From Silurus meridionalis (Eukaryota > Chordata > Actinopteri > Siluriformes > Siluridae), in assembly GCF_014805685.1 (NCBI RefSeq), contig NC_060906.1, positions 8,224,846 through 8,288,845 of the forward strand: 64,000 nt of DNA, given 5' to 3'. Of this stretch, positions 38,473-64,000 are shown in pieces. A program made the position numbers and the translations under genes. The notes beneath the pieces were generated by a model. The model made no database searches and was not told the DNA's origin. It was given only the letters and a program-made list of their open reading frames with translations. The number at the start of each line of letters is the position of its first letter. Position 1 is the stretch's first letter.

Positions 38473-39526
38473 TATATATTTATCAGTATTAAAAAAATTA
38501 CATTACATACATTATAACCTTGTCTCTCATCTCTCAGCATAACCATGTCTTTTTATTGGAGTTTTTAGAAAAGCAGGTGCTGTTGGTATTAAACCTCACT
38601 CTTTGCCTGGACTCAAGCCCAATTCACTGCTAATATGACTGGATTTATTAATGGTCCTCCTCTTAATAGCTGCCAGACTGGCAGCTTTAAAAATTGAGCT
38701 AGATTAGAGCTGATAGTGCAGATTGCCAGGCAGGCTAAACTTTTCTGAATATGTGGTCGTTGTTTGTTCATATATTATCCAGGACGAACCTGGCTTTAGG
38801 CCTGATCATAGAAGATGAAAAAGTTTTTTTTTTCCTCAGAAAAGTTGGTCTGTATGTATGTGTGTATATTGTGTGTATGTGTGTGCGAGCAAACGAGAGG
38901 AATTAGAAGAGAAACAGCTTCGTTCACGCACAGCGGAACTGAACAGCATCTAGACATCCGACTACATGTCATGCCGTGAAGGCTCAGCTTTGACAGAAAA
39001 AAGTTCTCCACAGACTATCCATTCATGGCAAAGAGGAACCTTTGGAGATTTTTGACTTGCGCCAAAACATTAGAGGCGACGCCATGATGCTCTTTATGCG
39101 GATGAGAACTGACAGGACTGGACAAGCTCCAAAGCAGATACACAAAGGAGCCTCTCTGTCGAGTGCATGAACAATTCCACATGAATGCTCCACATTAAAG
39201 AAGCCATCTGAGAGTCATTTACCTAAACACTGTGGTCTTTGCCATGTCTTGAGAAACAAAAACAAAATATTTTTCTGGGCATAACTGTCATTTTTTTGGT
39301 AGATTCTTATTTTTATTAGGATCAAGAAAAGACAAACTCACAAATAAATTATTTGTGATGTATTTATTTATTTTTATTTTTTTTGTCAAAAAGGACAGTC
39401 TTTAAAATAATAATGATGATGATAATAATAATAATAATATATTGATGTTATTTATAAATAACCAATATATTATTATTATTATATCATAGATATTAATAAA
39501 TATATTTTAATGATTATTAGCAGAAG

Positions 39527-39529
<3 letters not shown>

Positions 39530-39599
<70 letters not shown>
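39530..39599. repeat. (AT)n microsatellite
   Basis: About 35 AT units. Confidence 0.97.
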
Positions 39600-39602
<3 letters not shown>

Positions 39603-39785
39603 CTGCCTAAATAAAACAAAATTATATCAAAACGAGATGAATAATATTTCATCAGTGCTAAATTTATTAGCATTAACACTCATCTATATCACACATTTTT
39701 ATTTATTTCTAATTGCTGTAAATAATTTTACTTTAAGTCCTATTTGACCTTTTATAATATCAAATTATGTATGACTTACTAACCC

Positions 39786-39786
<1 letters not shown>

Positions 39787-39851
<65 letters not shown>
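39787..39851. repeat. (TTA)n microsatellite
   Basis: About 21 TTA units. Confidence 0.97.
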
Positions 39852-39908
39852 GATTTGAAACCTTAAACTACTGCCAAATAACTGAGATACTAATCTACAG
39901 CCATAATT

Positions 39909-42076
39909 GCAAAAAATTAAGAAGTTGTGTAAAATGAAAATAAGAACAGAATTCTATGATTTTTAATTCACAACTGAACACAGAAAACATATCAAATGTT
40001 AAAACTGAAATGTATAATTTTAAGGAAAATACAGGGGAATTGTTAACTTGATGGCTGCAACACATCTCAAAAATTTGGGATGGGGCAACCAAAGTTTGTA
40101 AAAGTAAATGTTATTCAAATGCAACATCTGGAAAAACATTTAGCAACTAATAAGGTTATTGACCAACTGGCTCCTATCTTCTGGCTGACCAACTAGCTCC
40201 TATCTTCACCCATATCTTTAGCAGATCACTGAGCTGTGTGAAGTCCACTCCTGCTTTATACTCTCCACCATCATCCCGGTCCAACAAGAAACCCACCCAT
40301 CACAGGACTGAAAGATTACAGGCCTGTCGTGCTGATACTGTCATCATGTAGACCTTTAAACAGCTGGTATTGGCCCACCTAAAGAATGTAACAGAACAGA
40401 ACCCCTACAGTTTGCCTACCGAGCAAACAGATCGGTGGATGACACAACATGGGGCTGCACTACATTCTGCAACACCTTGACTGCACAGGAACATATGCTC
40501 GGATTCTGTTTGTCAAATTCGGTTCAGCTTTTAATACAATAATTCTGAAAATTCTCCACTTCAATCTTTCCTAAAAGATCTTTCCAGTCAGCACTGGTGC
40601 TCCTCAGGGATGTGTCCTGTCCCCACTGCTATTCTCCATCTTTAATAACGACTGCACATCCAGTGACCCAACTGTTAAACTCCTTAAATTTGCAGATGCT
40701 ACGGTGCAGTCAGAACAAGCGAGACCTAAACACAAGCAAGACCTAAACACACTCAAAACTGTGGAGATGGTAGTGGACTTTAGGAAACACTCATCAATAC
40801 TTCCCTACACAATATCCAGCATCCGTGTCATCTGTGGAGACCTTCAAGTTTCTGGGAACTACCATTTCCCAAGACCTGAAATAGGAGTCCAACATAAACT
40901 CTATTTAAAAAAGGCCCAGCAGAGGATGTACTTTCTATGCCTATTAAGGAAGTATGGTCTGCCACAGTAGCTGTTGATGCAGTTCTACACTGCAGTCATT
41001 AAATCTATTCATCACCATCTGTTTTGGAGCAGCAACAAAACAGGACAGGAACAGACTGCAACACACAGTTACAACAGCAGAAAAATCATTGGTGCTCCCC
41101 TGCCCACTCTCCAGGACTGCCCACTACCATACAAGAACAAGAAACTGGGCAGGAAAAATCACCATTGTCTTTTCGCTCCATGGACACAACCTCTTTCATC
41201 TCCTCCCTTCTGGCAGGCGCAATAGAACTTTGTTCACCAAAACTAATAGACACAAGAACAGTTTTTTTCTCAGGCAATCACCTTAATTAATAACCTTAAT
41301 TATATTCCCTGCTTCATATCTATAAGTACTGCATTATCAGAACTGTATATGTTACACACACTGTTACTGCTGTATAGCGTACAAAAGTTCTAAAGTAACT
41401 ACTTTATCCTACTTGAAGCACAATACTTACTTACAATACTTAAAAACATGCACTCACACTTATTATTATTATTACGGATCTGTTGTATACTCTGTATATT
41501 GTGTTCTAGTTCTATTTAATAATTGTTAATTGTGTGTATTGTCTTATATTGTCTGTTTTGTCTTGTATAGTTTAAGCTAAATGTATAGTGTTATTTATGG
41601 CTGTACCAACAGCTGGAACCAACAGCTGAAACACTTGGCCAATAAACCCGATTCTGATTTTGATTCTAATAGACAACAGGTCAGTAGGATGATTGGGTAT
41701 AAAAAGGGAATCGAAGAGAGGCAGCGTCTCTCAGAAATAAAAATGGGAAGAGCTTCACCAATCTGCAAAACATTAATAAATATATTTGTTCCTCAACATC
41801 AAATTATGATGACTTTGAATTTATCATCATCTGCAGTACATAATATCATCAAACGATTCTGAGAATCTCGAAATCTTAGATTTGGATGCCTGTAATTTTC
41901 GGGCCCTTAGGTGGCACTGCATTTAAAACATCATGTTTTAATGAAAATCACTGCTTGGACTAATTAACACCTCCAGAACTCATTGTCTGTGAACACAGTT
42001 TGCCATGTCGTCCACAAATGCTAATCATTGCATTCTGTTTTCATTTACATTTTAAACAGTGTCACAATTTTTTTGG
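39909..42076. mobile_element. non-autonomous Tc1-like element, split by a LINE fragment
   Basis: The termini are about 60-bp imperfect inverted repeats: CAAAAAATT...TGTAAAATG...ACAGAAT on the left, and the reverse complement of ...ATTCTGTTTTCATTTACA...GTGTCACAATTTTTTTGG on the right. Interior segments at 39960-40160 and 41668-42076 match the Tc1-like copy at 50446-51815 and include GGTCAGTAGGATGATTGGGT. Most of the transposase is absent. A LINE fills 40168-41667. Confidence 0.75.
40168..41667 (+). mobile_element. 5'-truncated L2/CR1-superfamily LINE, nested in a Tc1-like element
   Basis: Degraded reverse transcriptase and C-terminal domain on the plus strand. Visible pieces include [26 protein letters not shown] (40585-40650), a damaged FADD box at 40690-40700, VDFRKHSS, KKAQQRMYFLCLLRKYGLPQ, and GAPLPTLQD. 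The 3' end is ...CCAATAAACCCGATTC followed by short TGATTCT-like tail units. The flanks TATTGACCAAC (left) and TAATAGACAAC (right) look like a 10-11 bp imperfect target-site duplication. Confidence 0.8.
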
Positions 42077-42692
42077 AATAAGATTTGTAAAGAAGTAATT
42101 ACAAAAATCACAGCTTTTGTTTAAGGACTAGAAACACAATAACAATTCAAATGAACAATAAAACAAACATTTTTACTCAGTATGAACTGTTAAATAATGA
42201 ATACAAAGCTTATATCATTGCTGACATTCTGCAGATGTAACTGATAAAAATTATAAAATAAAGGAAATTTGCAATGATGAGATGTGTGTATATATATATA
42301 TATATATGAAAGTTGTTTATGTCTATATATTTTCTAATTAAAAATAGGAATGTTCATTTTTTTTTCCCATAATAAGAAAATTAATCATCTTATTAGTTTT
42401 GCTAAATTAAATTTCAATAATGTAATTCAACCGACAGTGTTTATACTCAGAATAAATAGAATTAAATCACCCCAGGCCTTTAGATAATCAAATATTAGAA
42501 TGTATGCATAAGACACTGGTACCGTTCTATAATCAGTCACATACAGGTGCTATGCAGACATGTTATTTCTACATACATAAAACATACTACTAGAATAAAT
42601 AAAGATATGCTAATTCTGGAAAGCTAGCTATGAGTACAAATATGCTATTTTCAATGTAAAACAATACATTCACTGTAAAAGCCCAAGTATAA

Positions 42693-42698
42693 TTTATT
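42693..42698 (-). terminator. candidate ntmt2 poly(A) signal AATAAA
   Basis: AATAAA on the minus strand about 60 nt after the ntmt2 stop codon. Spacing suits a short 3' UTR; use is inferred. Confidence 0.4.
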
Positions 42699-42758
42699 GA
42701 TATAGTATGCAGATATAGTTTCTAATGCTTTCCCCTAAAATAGAAACATAATGCCAGC

Positions 42759-49003
<6,245 letters not shown>

Positions 49004-49040
49004 GATGGACATCAAATCAGAGTACAATACTTAGAATAGA

Positions 49041-49336
49041 GAGTCTGTGAGTTGAAAAAAACACCTCTTGATGGATTTTCTTCTAAGATGTTGAAGATGT
49101 CTTGGTGCTGCTATTTGTGTCTCTGTAGCTCATATCTGATCAGACAGATCTTCTTTTTTCTCCCGAGGGTTCTGGAGATCAACAGGTCACATGCTTCATG
49201 TCTAGGTTTCTAAGTAACATGTAGGAGTGGGAAAGATCGTCCAAAAAGAAAGACAAAACTGCCTGTTGAAGTCAAACACGACAGCTGAAAGCTCTCTGCA
49301 GATGTGTAGTGGCCATTTTTAGTATCTCCTTCTTGT
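49041..49336. other. 5' flank of ntmt2
   Basis: Probable promoter or 5' UTR zone between exon 1 and the GT repeat. No TATA box, CpG cluster or named motif was found. Confidence 0.3.
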
Positions 49337-49347
49337 TGTGTGTGTTT

Positions 49348-49440
<93 letters not shown>
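49337..49440. repeat. (GT)n microsatellite upstream of ntmt2
   Basis: About 100 bp of GT with TT and TATA interruptions (near 49345, 49354, 49401). It lies about 335 bp upstream of the ntmt2 start codon. Confidence 0.95.
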
Positions 49441-49442
<2 letters not shown>

Positions 49443-49804
49443 CCTAGTGTCAGATGTCAGTGGCTTCTGGCATGCTGGTACAGAGACAGTATGAACACAC
49501 ACAGTGTAACCAAGCTGTTCTGTTTCAGTAAACCATTTGACACATCTACACCCGTTCAGGGAGATGATTAGAGCATTGCAAACACCATTGTGACCGTAGG
49601 ACTACATAGACAACCCTTGTTCTCCTCTTGTTGAGCTGCATACCACAATTTTGGTGAATCACTTAGGATAATTGTCTGGAGGAGGAATCCCTCAGCAATG
49701 TTGGATGTCCAATATAACAAATTACAGACTTCCTAAGATTTGGATCTGTTACAGAGAAGCCACGATCATGTTCACCAATAATTTTAGGCTTAAAGAAGTT
49801 TACG

Positions 49805-50110
49805 CTGTATAGCCGAAAATACGTGGACATCTAACCGCCGTAATCATGTGCTTTTTAAACACGCCATTCCAGATTTATTCCCCCTTGCCTGCTATATTAA
49901 GCGCCACTTTTCTGGGAAGGCTTTCCAGAAGAGCATAGAGAATTTGTGATCATTCAGCTACAAGAGATCAGGTAGTGATTTTGGTTAGGAGGTCTGGGGT
50001 GTTCAGTTGGATTGAGGTTCAGGAAAGTAAAGTTTTTCTAATCCAATTCTAACACACCGTGTCTTCATGGAGATGGCTTTGGGTACAGGGGCATCTTTAC
50101 GCAGGAACGC
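49805..50110 (+). mobile_element. non-autonomous DNA transposon (family 4), copy 4
   Basis: TACGTGGACATCTAACCG, AACACGCCATTCCAGATTTA, CCACTTTTCTGGGAAGGC and CATTCAGCTACAAGAGATCA follow the family order. It lies between ntmt2 and kifap3. Confidence 0.6.
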
Positions 50111-50445
50111 TTTGGGTATCATTTTGGGGAAGATGGGGGTGTTCAGTTGTCCACATTCTTTATAGTGAATATACATTTTTGAAAGTGTTCACAGTCATGT
50201 CAGTAGATGTAGACTTGCTGAGAAACAAAAATTCTTGAATTAATAATACTAAAGCTACATTTGGTCAGTTATAGGAACAATGATCTACCAGATAGACCAG
50301 TCTGAACTGGTGGATAGCTAACCAGACCTAGATCCTGCAATTTCTCAGAAGTGTTTGGGTGGGTCACATTTATCTACAGTAGAAATAGAGCCTTCTTTGT
50401 TTGCCAAAGCTCTATCAGAATCACTGGCATATGTTTTAATATTTT

Positions 50446-51815
50446 TTTTTAGTTGGGACACTGTACAAATTGTGAATAAAAAAAGAATGCAATGATGTGG
50501 AAGTTTCAAATTTCAATATTTTATTCAGAATACAACATAGATGACATATCAAATGTTTAAACTAAGAAAATTTATAATTTTAAGGGAAAAATAAGTTGAT
50601 TTCTTGGCATTAACACATCTCAAAAAAGTTGGGAAAAGGCCATGTTTACCACTGTGCAAACATCTGGGGACTGAGGAGACAAGTTGCTCAAGTTTAGGAA
50701 TAGGAATGTTGTCCCATTCTTGTCTAATACAGGCTTCTAGTTGCTCAACTGTCTTAGGTCTTCTTTGTCGCATCTTCCTCTTTATGATTCAGTACCCGGA
50801 TCCTTGTTCTACGCAGCCATGATGTTGTAATTGATGCAGTATGTGGTCTGGCATTGTCATGTTGTGAAATGTTGTGAAATGCAAGGTCTTCCCTGAAAGA
50901 GAGGACATCTGGATGGGAGCATATGTTGTTTTAGAACTTGGATATACGTTTCAGCATTGATGGTGCCTTTCCAGATGTGTAAGCTGCCCATGCCACATGC
51001 ACTCATGCAACCCCATACAATCAGAGACCAACAACTTGGGTTGTCCTTATCCTCTTTAGTCCAGATGACATGGCGTCCCATTTTTCCAAAAAAACTTCTA
51101 ATTTTGATTTGTCTGACCACAGAACAGTTCTCCACTTTGCCACAGTCTATTATAAATGAGCCTTGGCCCAGAGAAAACGCCCACGCTTCTGAATCATGTT
51201 AAGATATGGCTTATTTTTCGACCTATAGAGTTTTAGCCAGCAACCGCGAATGGCACGGTGGATTGTGTTTACCGACAATATTTTCTGGAAGTATTCCTGA
51301 GCCCATGTTGTGATTTCCATTACAGTAGCATTCCTGTATGTGATGCAGTGCCGTCTAAGGGCCCGAAGATCACGGGCATCCAGTATGGTTTTCCGGCCTT
51401 GACCCTTACGCACAGAGATTGTTCTAGATTCTATGAATCTTTGGATGATATTATGGACTGTAAATGATGATAACTTCAAACTCTTTGCAATTTTTCTCTG
51501 AGAAACTCCTTTCTGATATTGCTCTAATATTTTTCACCGCAGCATTGGGGGAATTGGTAATCCTCTGCCCATCTTGACTTCTGAGAGACACTGCCACTCT
51601 GAGAGGCTCTTTTTATACCCAATTATGTTGCCAATTGACCTAATAAGTTGCAAACTGGTTCTCCAGCTGTTCCTTATATGTACATTTAACTTTTCCGGCC
51701 TCTTATTGCTACCTGTCCCAGCTTTTTTGGAATGTGTAGCACTCATGAAATCCAAAATGAGCCAATATTTGGCATGACATTTTAAAATGTCTAACTTTCA
51801 ACATTTGATATTGTG
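50446..51815 (-). mobile_element. Tc1-like transposon with decayed transposase
   Basis: Minus-strand transposase pieces: a helix-turn-helix/linker part at 51479-51150 (TVHNIIQRFIESRTISVRKG, RALRRHC) and a DDE-domain part at 51135-50857 (WTKEDKDNPSC, LIVWGCMSACGMGSLHIWKG, AETYIQVLKQHMLPS). The C-terminal part, ACIRQEWDNIPIPKLEQLVSS, is at 50773-50549. Frameshifts separate them. The left inverted repeat (GGGACACTGTACAAATTG, from about 50453) resembles the ends of the copy at 39909-42076; the right end appears truncated near 51815. Confidence 0.85.
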
Positions 51816-52398
51816 GGAGAGCGTATAAATGCGGGAAGAAGGAACGCCACAACAGGTCAGGTGTAAAGGCTTCACAGCCACTTTTATTTTCGGTTTTCGT
51901 GTCTGTTTTGGTGTCTCAGGCAGTACGTCTTCTGGCTCATGCGCGTACACACACCAACCGTCTCACACACCCCCCAAAATACGCTGACATCGTGAGAAAA
52001 GGTCGGGCAAAACAGTTAAAAACAATTGTTAAGCTTTTTCATGAAGTGTGTGATTTTTCTGTAGAATTTGCACAAAAACACAATTTGCCTTAACTTCAAC
52101 TCCCTAGGAAAACTGTAATGCACTGAGAAAACCCATGGAAAACCCAGGTTAATATCGCTTCTTCTTCTAGTGATGATATTTGGGTGTGTTGCAGCTGTGG
52201 CTACAGTAAAAGGAGACATGATGAATAGTGTTAATTGTTTTTCTTGCTTTAGTAATGACATTCATTCTGGCTGCATGAGATTCCTGTCTGTGATGCATCA
52301 CTATTATACTGTATTTCTCTATCATTTTTAAGCTTTCTGTAGCTGTCATGTCATAATGATGGTACTGTTAATAATTATAATTATAATAAATTATAGAA

Positions 52399-53440
52399 AG
52401 TTATAGATGATAAAGTAAGGAAAAATAAAATCCTGAAATAAATTTTCATTTCGTCTTATGTAAATACATGAAATCAGTGATGATGCAATCCAGAAAAGTA
52501 ATGGCTAATGAGTTTATATTTGTAATTGAATAAAGATATCATGAAAAATGCCATTACTACAAACATTTATCTGAGACTATGTCTGGTTTGCCCCTCTCCG
52601 CCCCACCCAGACCAAATTTTGGGACTCACAGCTGAAATGCAGTTCCTGATAAAAATGTGCTACATACACAATTTAGATATCTTTGGAAAGAAGACACTTT
52701 AAGCTTTACTGTCAATCATCAAAGTTGATATTGCTCAAAAAGAAATTAAGTTATAGATGATGAAGTGCCATGGATATACATTTCCTGCATTGAACATTAT
52801 TTTTATTTTATATATAATACATGAAATCAGTCCTGGAGCAATCCAGAAAAGTAATGGCTAATGAGTTTATATTTGTAATTGAATAAAGATATCATGAAAA
52901 ATGCCATTACTACAAACATTTATCTGAGACTATGTCTGGTTTGCCCCTCTCCGCCCCACCCAGACCAAATTTTGGGACTCACAGCTGAAATGCAGTTCCT
53001 GATAAAAATGTGCTACATACACAATTTAGATATCTTTGGAAAGAAGACACTTTAAGCTTTACTGTCAATCATCAAAGTTGATATTGCTCAAAAGAAATTA
53101 AGTTATAGATGATAAAGTAAGGAAAAATAAAATCCTGAAATAAATTTTCATTTCGTCTTATGTAAATACATGAAATCAGTCCTGGAGCAATCCAGAAAAG
53201 TAATGGCTAATGAGTTTATATTTCAAATGTTATGAAGATTGTCATGACCAATGTTGTGCTCGTCACTAAAAAATAGTAACTAGTTACAGTTACTCGTTAC
53301 TTTATTCAAAAAGTAACTCAATTACTTTGTTGATTACTTACACCAAAAAGTAATGCGTTACTGCCCAAAACTGGTCATGACAAATAAGATTCCCACAAAC
53401 ATTTATCCGAGACTATGTCCGATCCTTTTCTCCCTCCCCC
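52399..53440. repeat. ~350-bp tandem repeat, three copies
   Basis: Unit A is 52399-52748, unit B 52749-53100, and unit C 53101 to about 53440 (interrupted by the MITE at 53249-53373). Each begins AGTTATAGATGATRAAG and contains a near-identical ~280-bp block with TGTCTGGTTTGCCCC and CTGCATTTCAGCTG-type segments (A and B). Unit C diverges at its end. A and B are very similar, so the duplication is recent. No coding potential. Confidence 0.92.
53249..53373. mobile_element. 125-bp hAT-type MITE with perfect 8-bp target duplication
   Basis: Flanked by identical GTCATGAC copies (53241-53248 and 53374-53381). The ends CAATGTTGTGC / GCCCAAAACTG are degenerate inverted repeats of the common CAGTGTTGGG type. 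The interior is full of GTAACTAGTTAC / AAGTAACT motifs typical of short teleost hAT-derived elements. It is too short to encode anything. Confidence 0.85.
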
Positions 53441-54309
53441 TGTTTGAGAGCCACCTGCTAAACTCAGGTGGCCATTCATACTCTATCATATAGTCTGCAT
53501 AGAAATTAATGGCTGACTATTAAAGGGTTTGTTTTACATGTTTTGCTATTGATATTGAGTTGGCATTCATATTGATGGCCAGGTAGGCAGACAAGCTATT
53601 GTTTTACAGTCATAGCCATTCATATTGATGTCTGGCTCACACACACACACGCATCATCTTCATGCAGATCTCCAAGTCTCTGTTGTTACTCTTTTTTTTT
53701 TTGCAAATCAAATAAATAAAACAACTTTTTTGATTGACACATGATATAAACAGCTGTTTGTGCCGAACTGAGAGCTGCATCACTTCCTGGTTTGTCACTA
53801 ACCCGTGCTGCTTCGACCAGTATGAGTTTATAAAGAGTAATAAAACTAAGACTCACACACGTGGGGAATATAATCCTCTCATATATCGTTAGAATCCTGC
53901 ACTTATTGGCTACATTTCTATCAATTAGTTAGTTTCCATAATGCTACTGACTGGAAATAAAATGTTTGAAGTGAGAGGTGGTGCAGAATAAAAACGTCAT
54001 GGCACCTGCCTATAGTAGAGACTCAACCAAAGATTCTGCCAATTTTACTTTTTTATTTTTTTATTTTGTGGTCTCAAACGTTTTGTAAAACTATAATCTA
54101 CCAGCCATGCTTGTTTTTTTGTTTTGTTTTTTACCAGCAAGATGTCGTTTTTATGCAAAAGTTATTCGGAAGCATATACACTCAAACACCAGCCGAAGTT
54201 CTGTGACGTAAACAAATGAATAACCATCTAAATTACAACTGCCTGCAACATGGCGCAGACTCCCTGCCTGCAGATGGCGATAAAACGGTGAGACAAACCA
54301 GCACGGGGT
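53441..54309. other. upstream flank of kifap3
   Basis: AT-rich up to about 54230, then locally richer in CpG (TGGCGCAGACTCCCTGCCTG at 54251-54270). No exon recognised; the likely transcription start lies in the last 200 bp. Confidence 0.35.
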
Positions 54310-54328
54310 GCATGATGGGAAATGATAG
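54310..54328 (+). promoter_or_regulatory. ZNF143/SBS-like motif upstream of kifap3
   Basis: The stretch GCATGATGGGAAATGATAG, about 110 bp upstream of the kifap3 ATG, closely resembles the reverse complement of the ZNF143 (Staf) consensus ACTACAATTCCCAGAATGC. It sits in a CpG-richer, repeat-free stretch just before exon 1. No TATA box was seen. Function is inferred. Confidence 0.4.
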
Positions 54329-54439
54329 GGTTACACACCCTAGCAACACACACAGATAAACAAGTGTTACTGTAAAGACCTATGCAACCTCTGTTTTATA
54401 GATAAATTCATATATAGATATATAAAACACACACGCACA

Positions 54440-62629
<8,190 letters not shown>

Positions 62630-62999
62630 GTATAGCAGTTATGTTTAAATGCGTATGGAGTTTTCTATATTTGCTTTCATTATTTTTTTGTACAGTTTGT
62701 CCAGAAGGGCATTTCCTTTTAATTTGAGACAAATGTATTTCAGCTTTTAATGTAATATATCAGAATCGCAGTGCATCAACACTTTAAACCGTCTGGAAGA
62801 TTTCAGTAATTGTATGATCTTAGAAGCCTCTCATTCGCCATTCATTCAGAATTGCTCAGATATTGTCAGAATCACCTGTGGCTATAAAAGGACCTTTATT
62901 TAGCCTTTTTTTTGCCTTTAATACCCCAGCTAAAACTGACCTTAGCTCAGACAAAGAATTTGTGATTTTTCAGAAGAATGTACATTATATACATTATAC

Positions 63000-63190
63000 A
63001 TAAACATTACAGCACAGTGAAAATCTTTCTTGGCATATCCTAACGATAATAGGGGGTCAGAGTGCAGAATTAGCCATTATGCACAGAGGGTTAAGGGAAG
63101 TGCTCAAGGCCCATTAGCGGAAGCTTAGCGATACTAAGGCTTGAACCTCCGACCTTCTGATTAGTAACCCAGAGCCACTTCCCTGGGTGG
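63000..63190 (-). mobile_element. tRNA-derived SINE, family 2, copy 3
   Basis: On the minus strand: GGAAGTGGCTCTGGGTTACT, GAAGGTCGGAGGTTCAAGCC (B box), then a body with GGCCTTGAGCACTTCCCTTA and CTGCACTCTGACCCCC. The A box has decayed. It lies in kifap3 intron 4. Confidence 0.75.
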
Positions 63191-63559
63191 ACTTTGTTAA
63201 AAAAAATTATCTATAAGTAACTATAAATTCTTAAAACCACACAGACATAAATTCAATTCTAGTTATGAACAAATGAGGATCTGCATGTTTCAATTAAGGG
63301 TTTCTTAATCTTTTTTTTGCCCCACAGACCAGTCATTTTTCCGCACAGTTAATATTATTGATTCATACTGTAAACTCTGATTGAAACAAGAGCAGGACGT
63401 TGGCATAGGCAGAAGGGGTCGTTTTTAAAATTAAAATACCCTGCAGACCACGAAAGTCGATAAAATCTAAATACATAGGCCTCGTACGTACTAAATAAGG
63501 CCATAGTCTGGTACCCATCTGCAGCCTGGTGGTTGGGGACTTTTGTTTTAAATGAACTC

Positions 63560-63830
63560 CCAAAGAAGAACAATGGACCTGGTAAAAGCATCTGTGTAGA
63601 AAGTTCTCCTTCACCATGGCTGAATGAAAAATAAAATCCCAGGCTGAAGTTTACATGTCATCGCCAGTCTTTCGGAGGAGCATTCTCTGTCAGATGAAAC
63701 GAAAATATAACTGTCTGACTGTAATGAAACGGAAAAAGACAGGCTTTTGACCAGAACAACATCCCGACTGTGAAGCATAGGGGTGGTGGCATAGTGTCAC
63801 ATTGTGCAGGGGTTTTTCTGGCACACTTCG
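63560..63830 (+). mobile_element. Tc1-like transposase remnant in kifap3 intron 4
   Basis: CAGGCTTTTGACCAGAACAA and CATCCCGACTGTGAAGCATA then GGGGTGGTGGCATAGTGTC correspond to the Tc1 segment before and at the KHGGGSIMVWG motif. Decayed, short. Confidence 0.6.
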
Positions 63831-64000
63831 AATAGAAAATAGATTAAAAATAACATCGTAATTGTATATGACTTTAATTGAGTATGAAAGCTTTATTTTG
63901 CTCATGAAGTTCACTAAATGGACATATTAAACGAATGACCAAAACCTCTGAACTCTCAAGAGCATCACAGTTTCTCATTTCTAACCTCTGACAGTGAATT

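Larger units (their letters stand above)
37228..39529. other. intergenic, microsatellite and one MITE fragment only
   Basis: No coding signal. The stretch 38860-39240 is GC-richer than its surroundings without an identifiable feature. Confidence 0.4.
62630..64000 (+). other. kifap3 intron 4 (continues past the window)
   Basis: Contains the SINE at 63000-63190 and a Tc1 remnant at 63560-63830. The next exon (expected to begin with the codons for IDEVANI-type sequence) was not found before the edge. Confidence 0.6.

Overview
This is a 64 kb piece of a vertebrate nuclear genome, almost certainly a teleost fish. The evidence is AT-rich sequence, GT-AG introns, many long di- and tetranucleotide microsatellites, Tc1-like and hAT-like DNA transposons, L2/CR1-type LINEs, DIRS-type tyrosine-recombinase retroelement remnants and tRNA-derived SINEs. 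The abundance of Tc1-like copies would suit a catfish-like lineage, but that is only a guess. No bacterial, CRISPR or phage-like content was seen.

Three protein-coding genes could be rebuilt exon by exon. (1) gorab (minus strand, five coding exons, 10205-13648, 335 aa), a Golgi/centriole coiled-coil protein. (2) ntmt2/mettl11b (minus strand, four exons, 42759-49003, 278 aa), an alpha-N-terminal protein methyltransferase. (3) The 5' part of kifap3 (plus strand, four exons between 54440 and 62629, first 123 aa), the kinesin-2 associated subunit; it runs off the right edge. The order gorab-ntmt2-kifap3, with ntmt2 and kifap3 head to head, matches human 1q24.2, which supports all three calls. No new enzymatic or defence system is visible and no shared pathway is implied; the three genes are linked by ancient synteny.

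Region by region: 1-10.2 kb is gene-free (microsatellites, a local three-copy repeat, LINE, DIRS and Tc1 fragments). 10.2-13.8 kb is gorab and its promoter. 13.8-42.7 kb is a 29 kb gene-poor interval with SINEs, MITEs, microsatellites and, near 40-42 kb, a LINE nested in a Tc1-like element. 42.7-49.0 kb is ntmt2, with DIRS gag-like debris in intron 3. 49.0-54.4 kb is the shared 5' interval of ntmt2 and kifap3, enlarged by a Tc1 relic and a ~350-bp tandem repeat that carries a hAT-type MITE with a perfect 8-bp target duplication. 54.4-62.6 kb is kifap3; its second intron holds a Tc1-like transposon with a nearly full-length but frameshifted L2-type LINE inside it. 62.6-64 kb holds SINE and Tc1 debris within kifap3 intron 4.

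The most interesting material is the layered insertion history (at least five nested events), two alternative in-frame splice pairings at gorab intron 2, a near-complete palindromic MITE, and promoter motifs of the YY1 and ZNF143 type. Family and gene names come from recognising protein and repeat sequence by eye; no database search was run.
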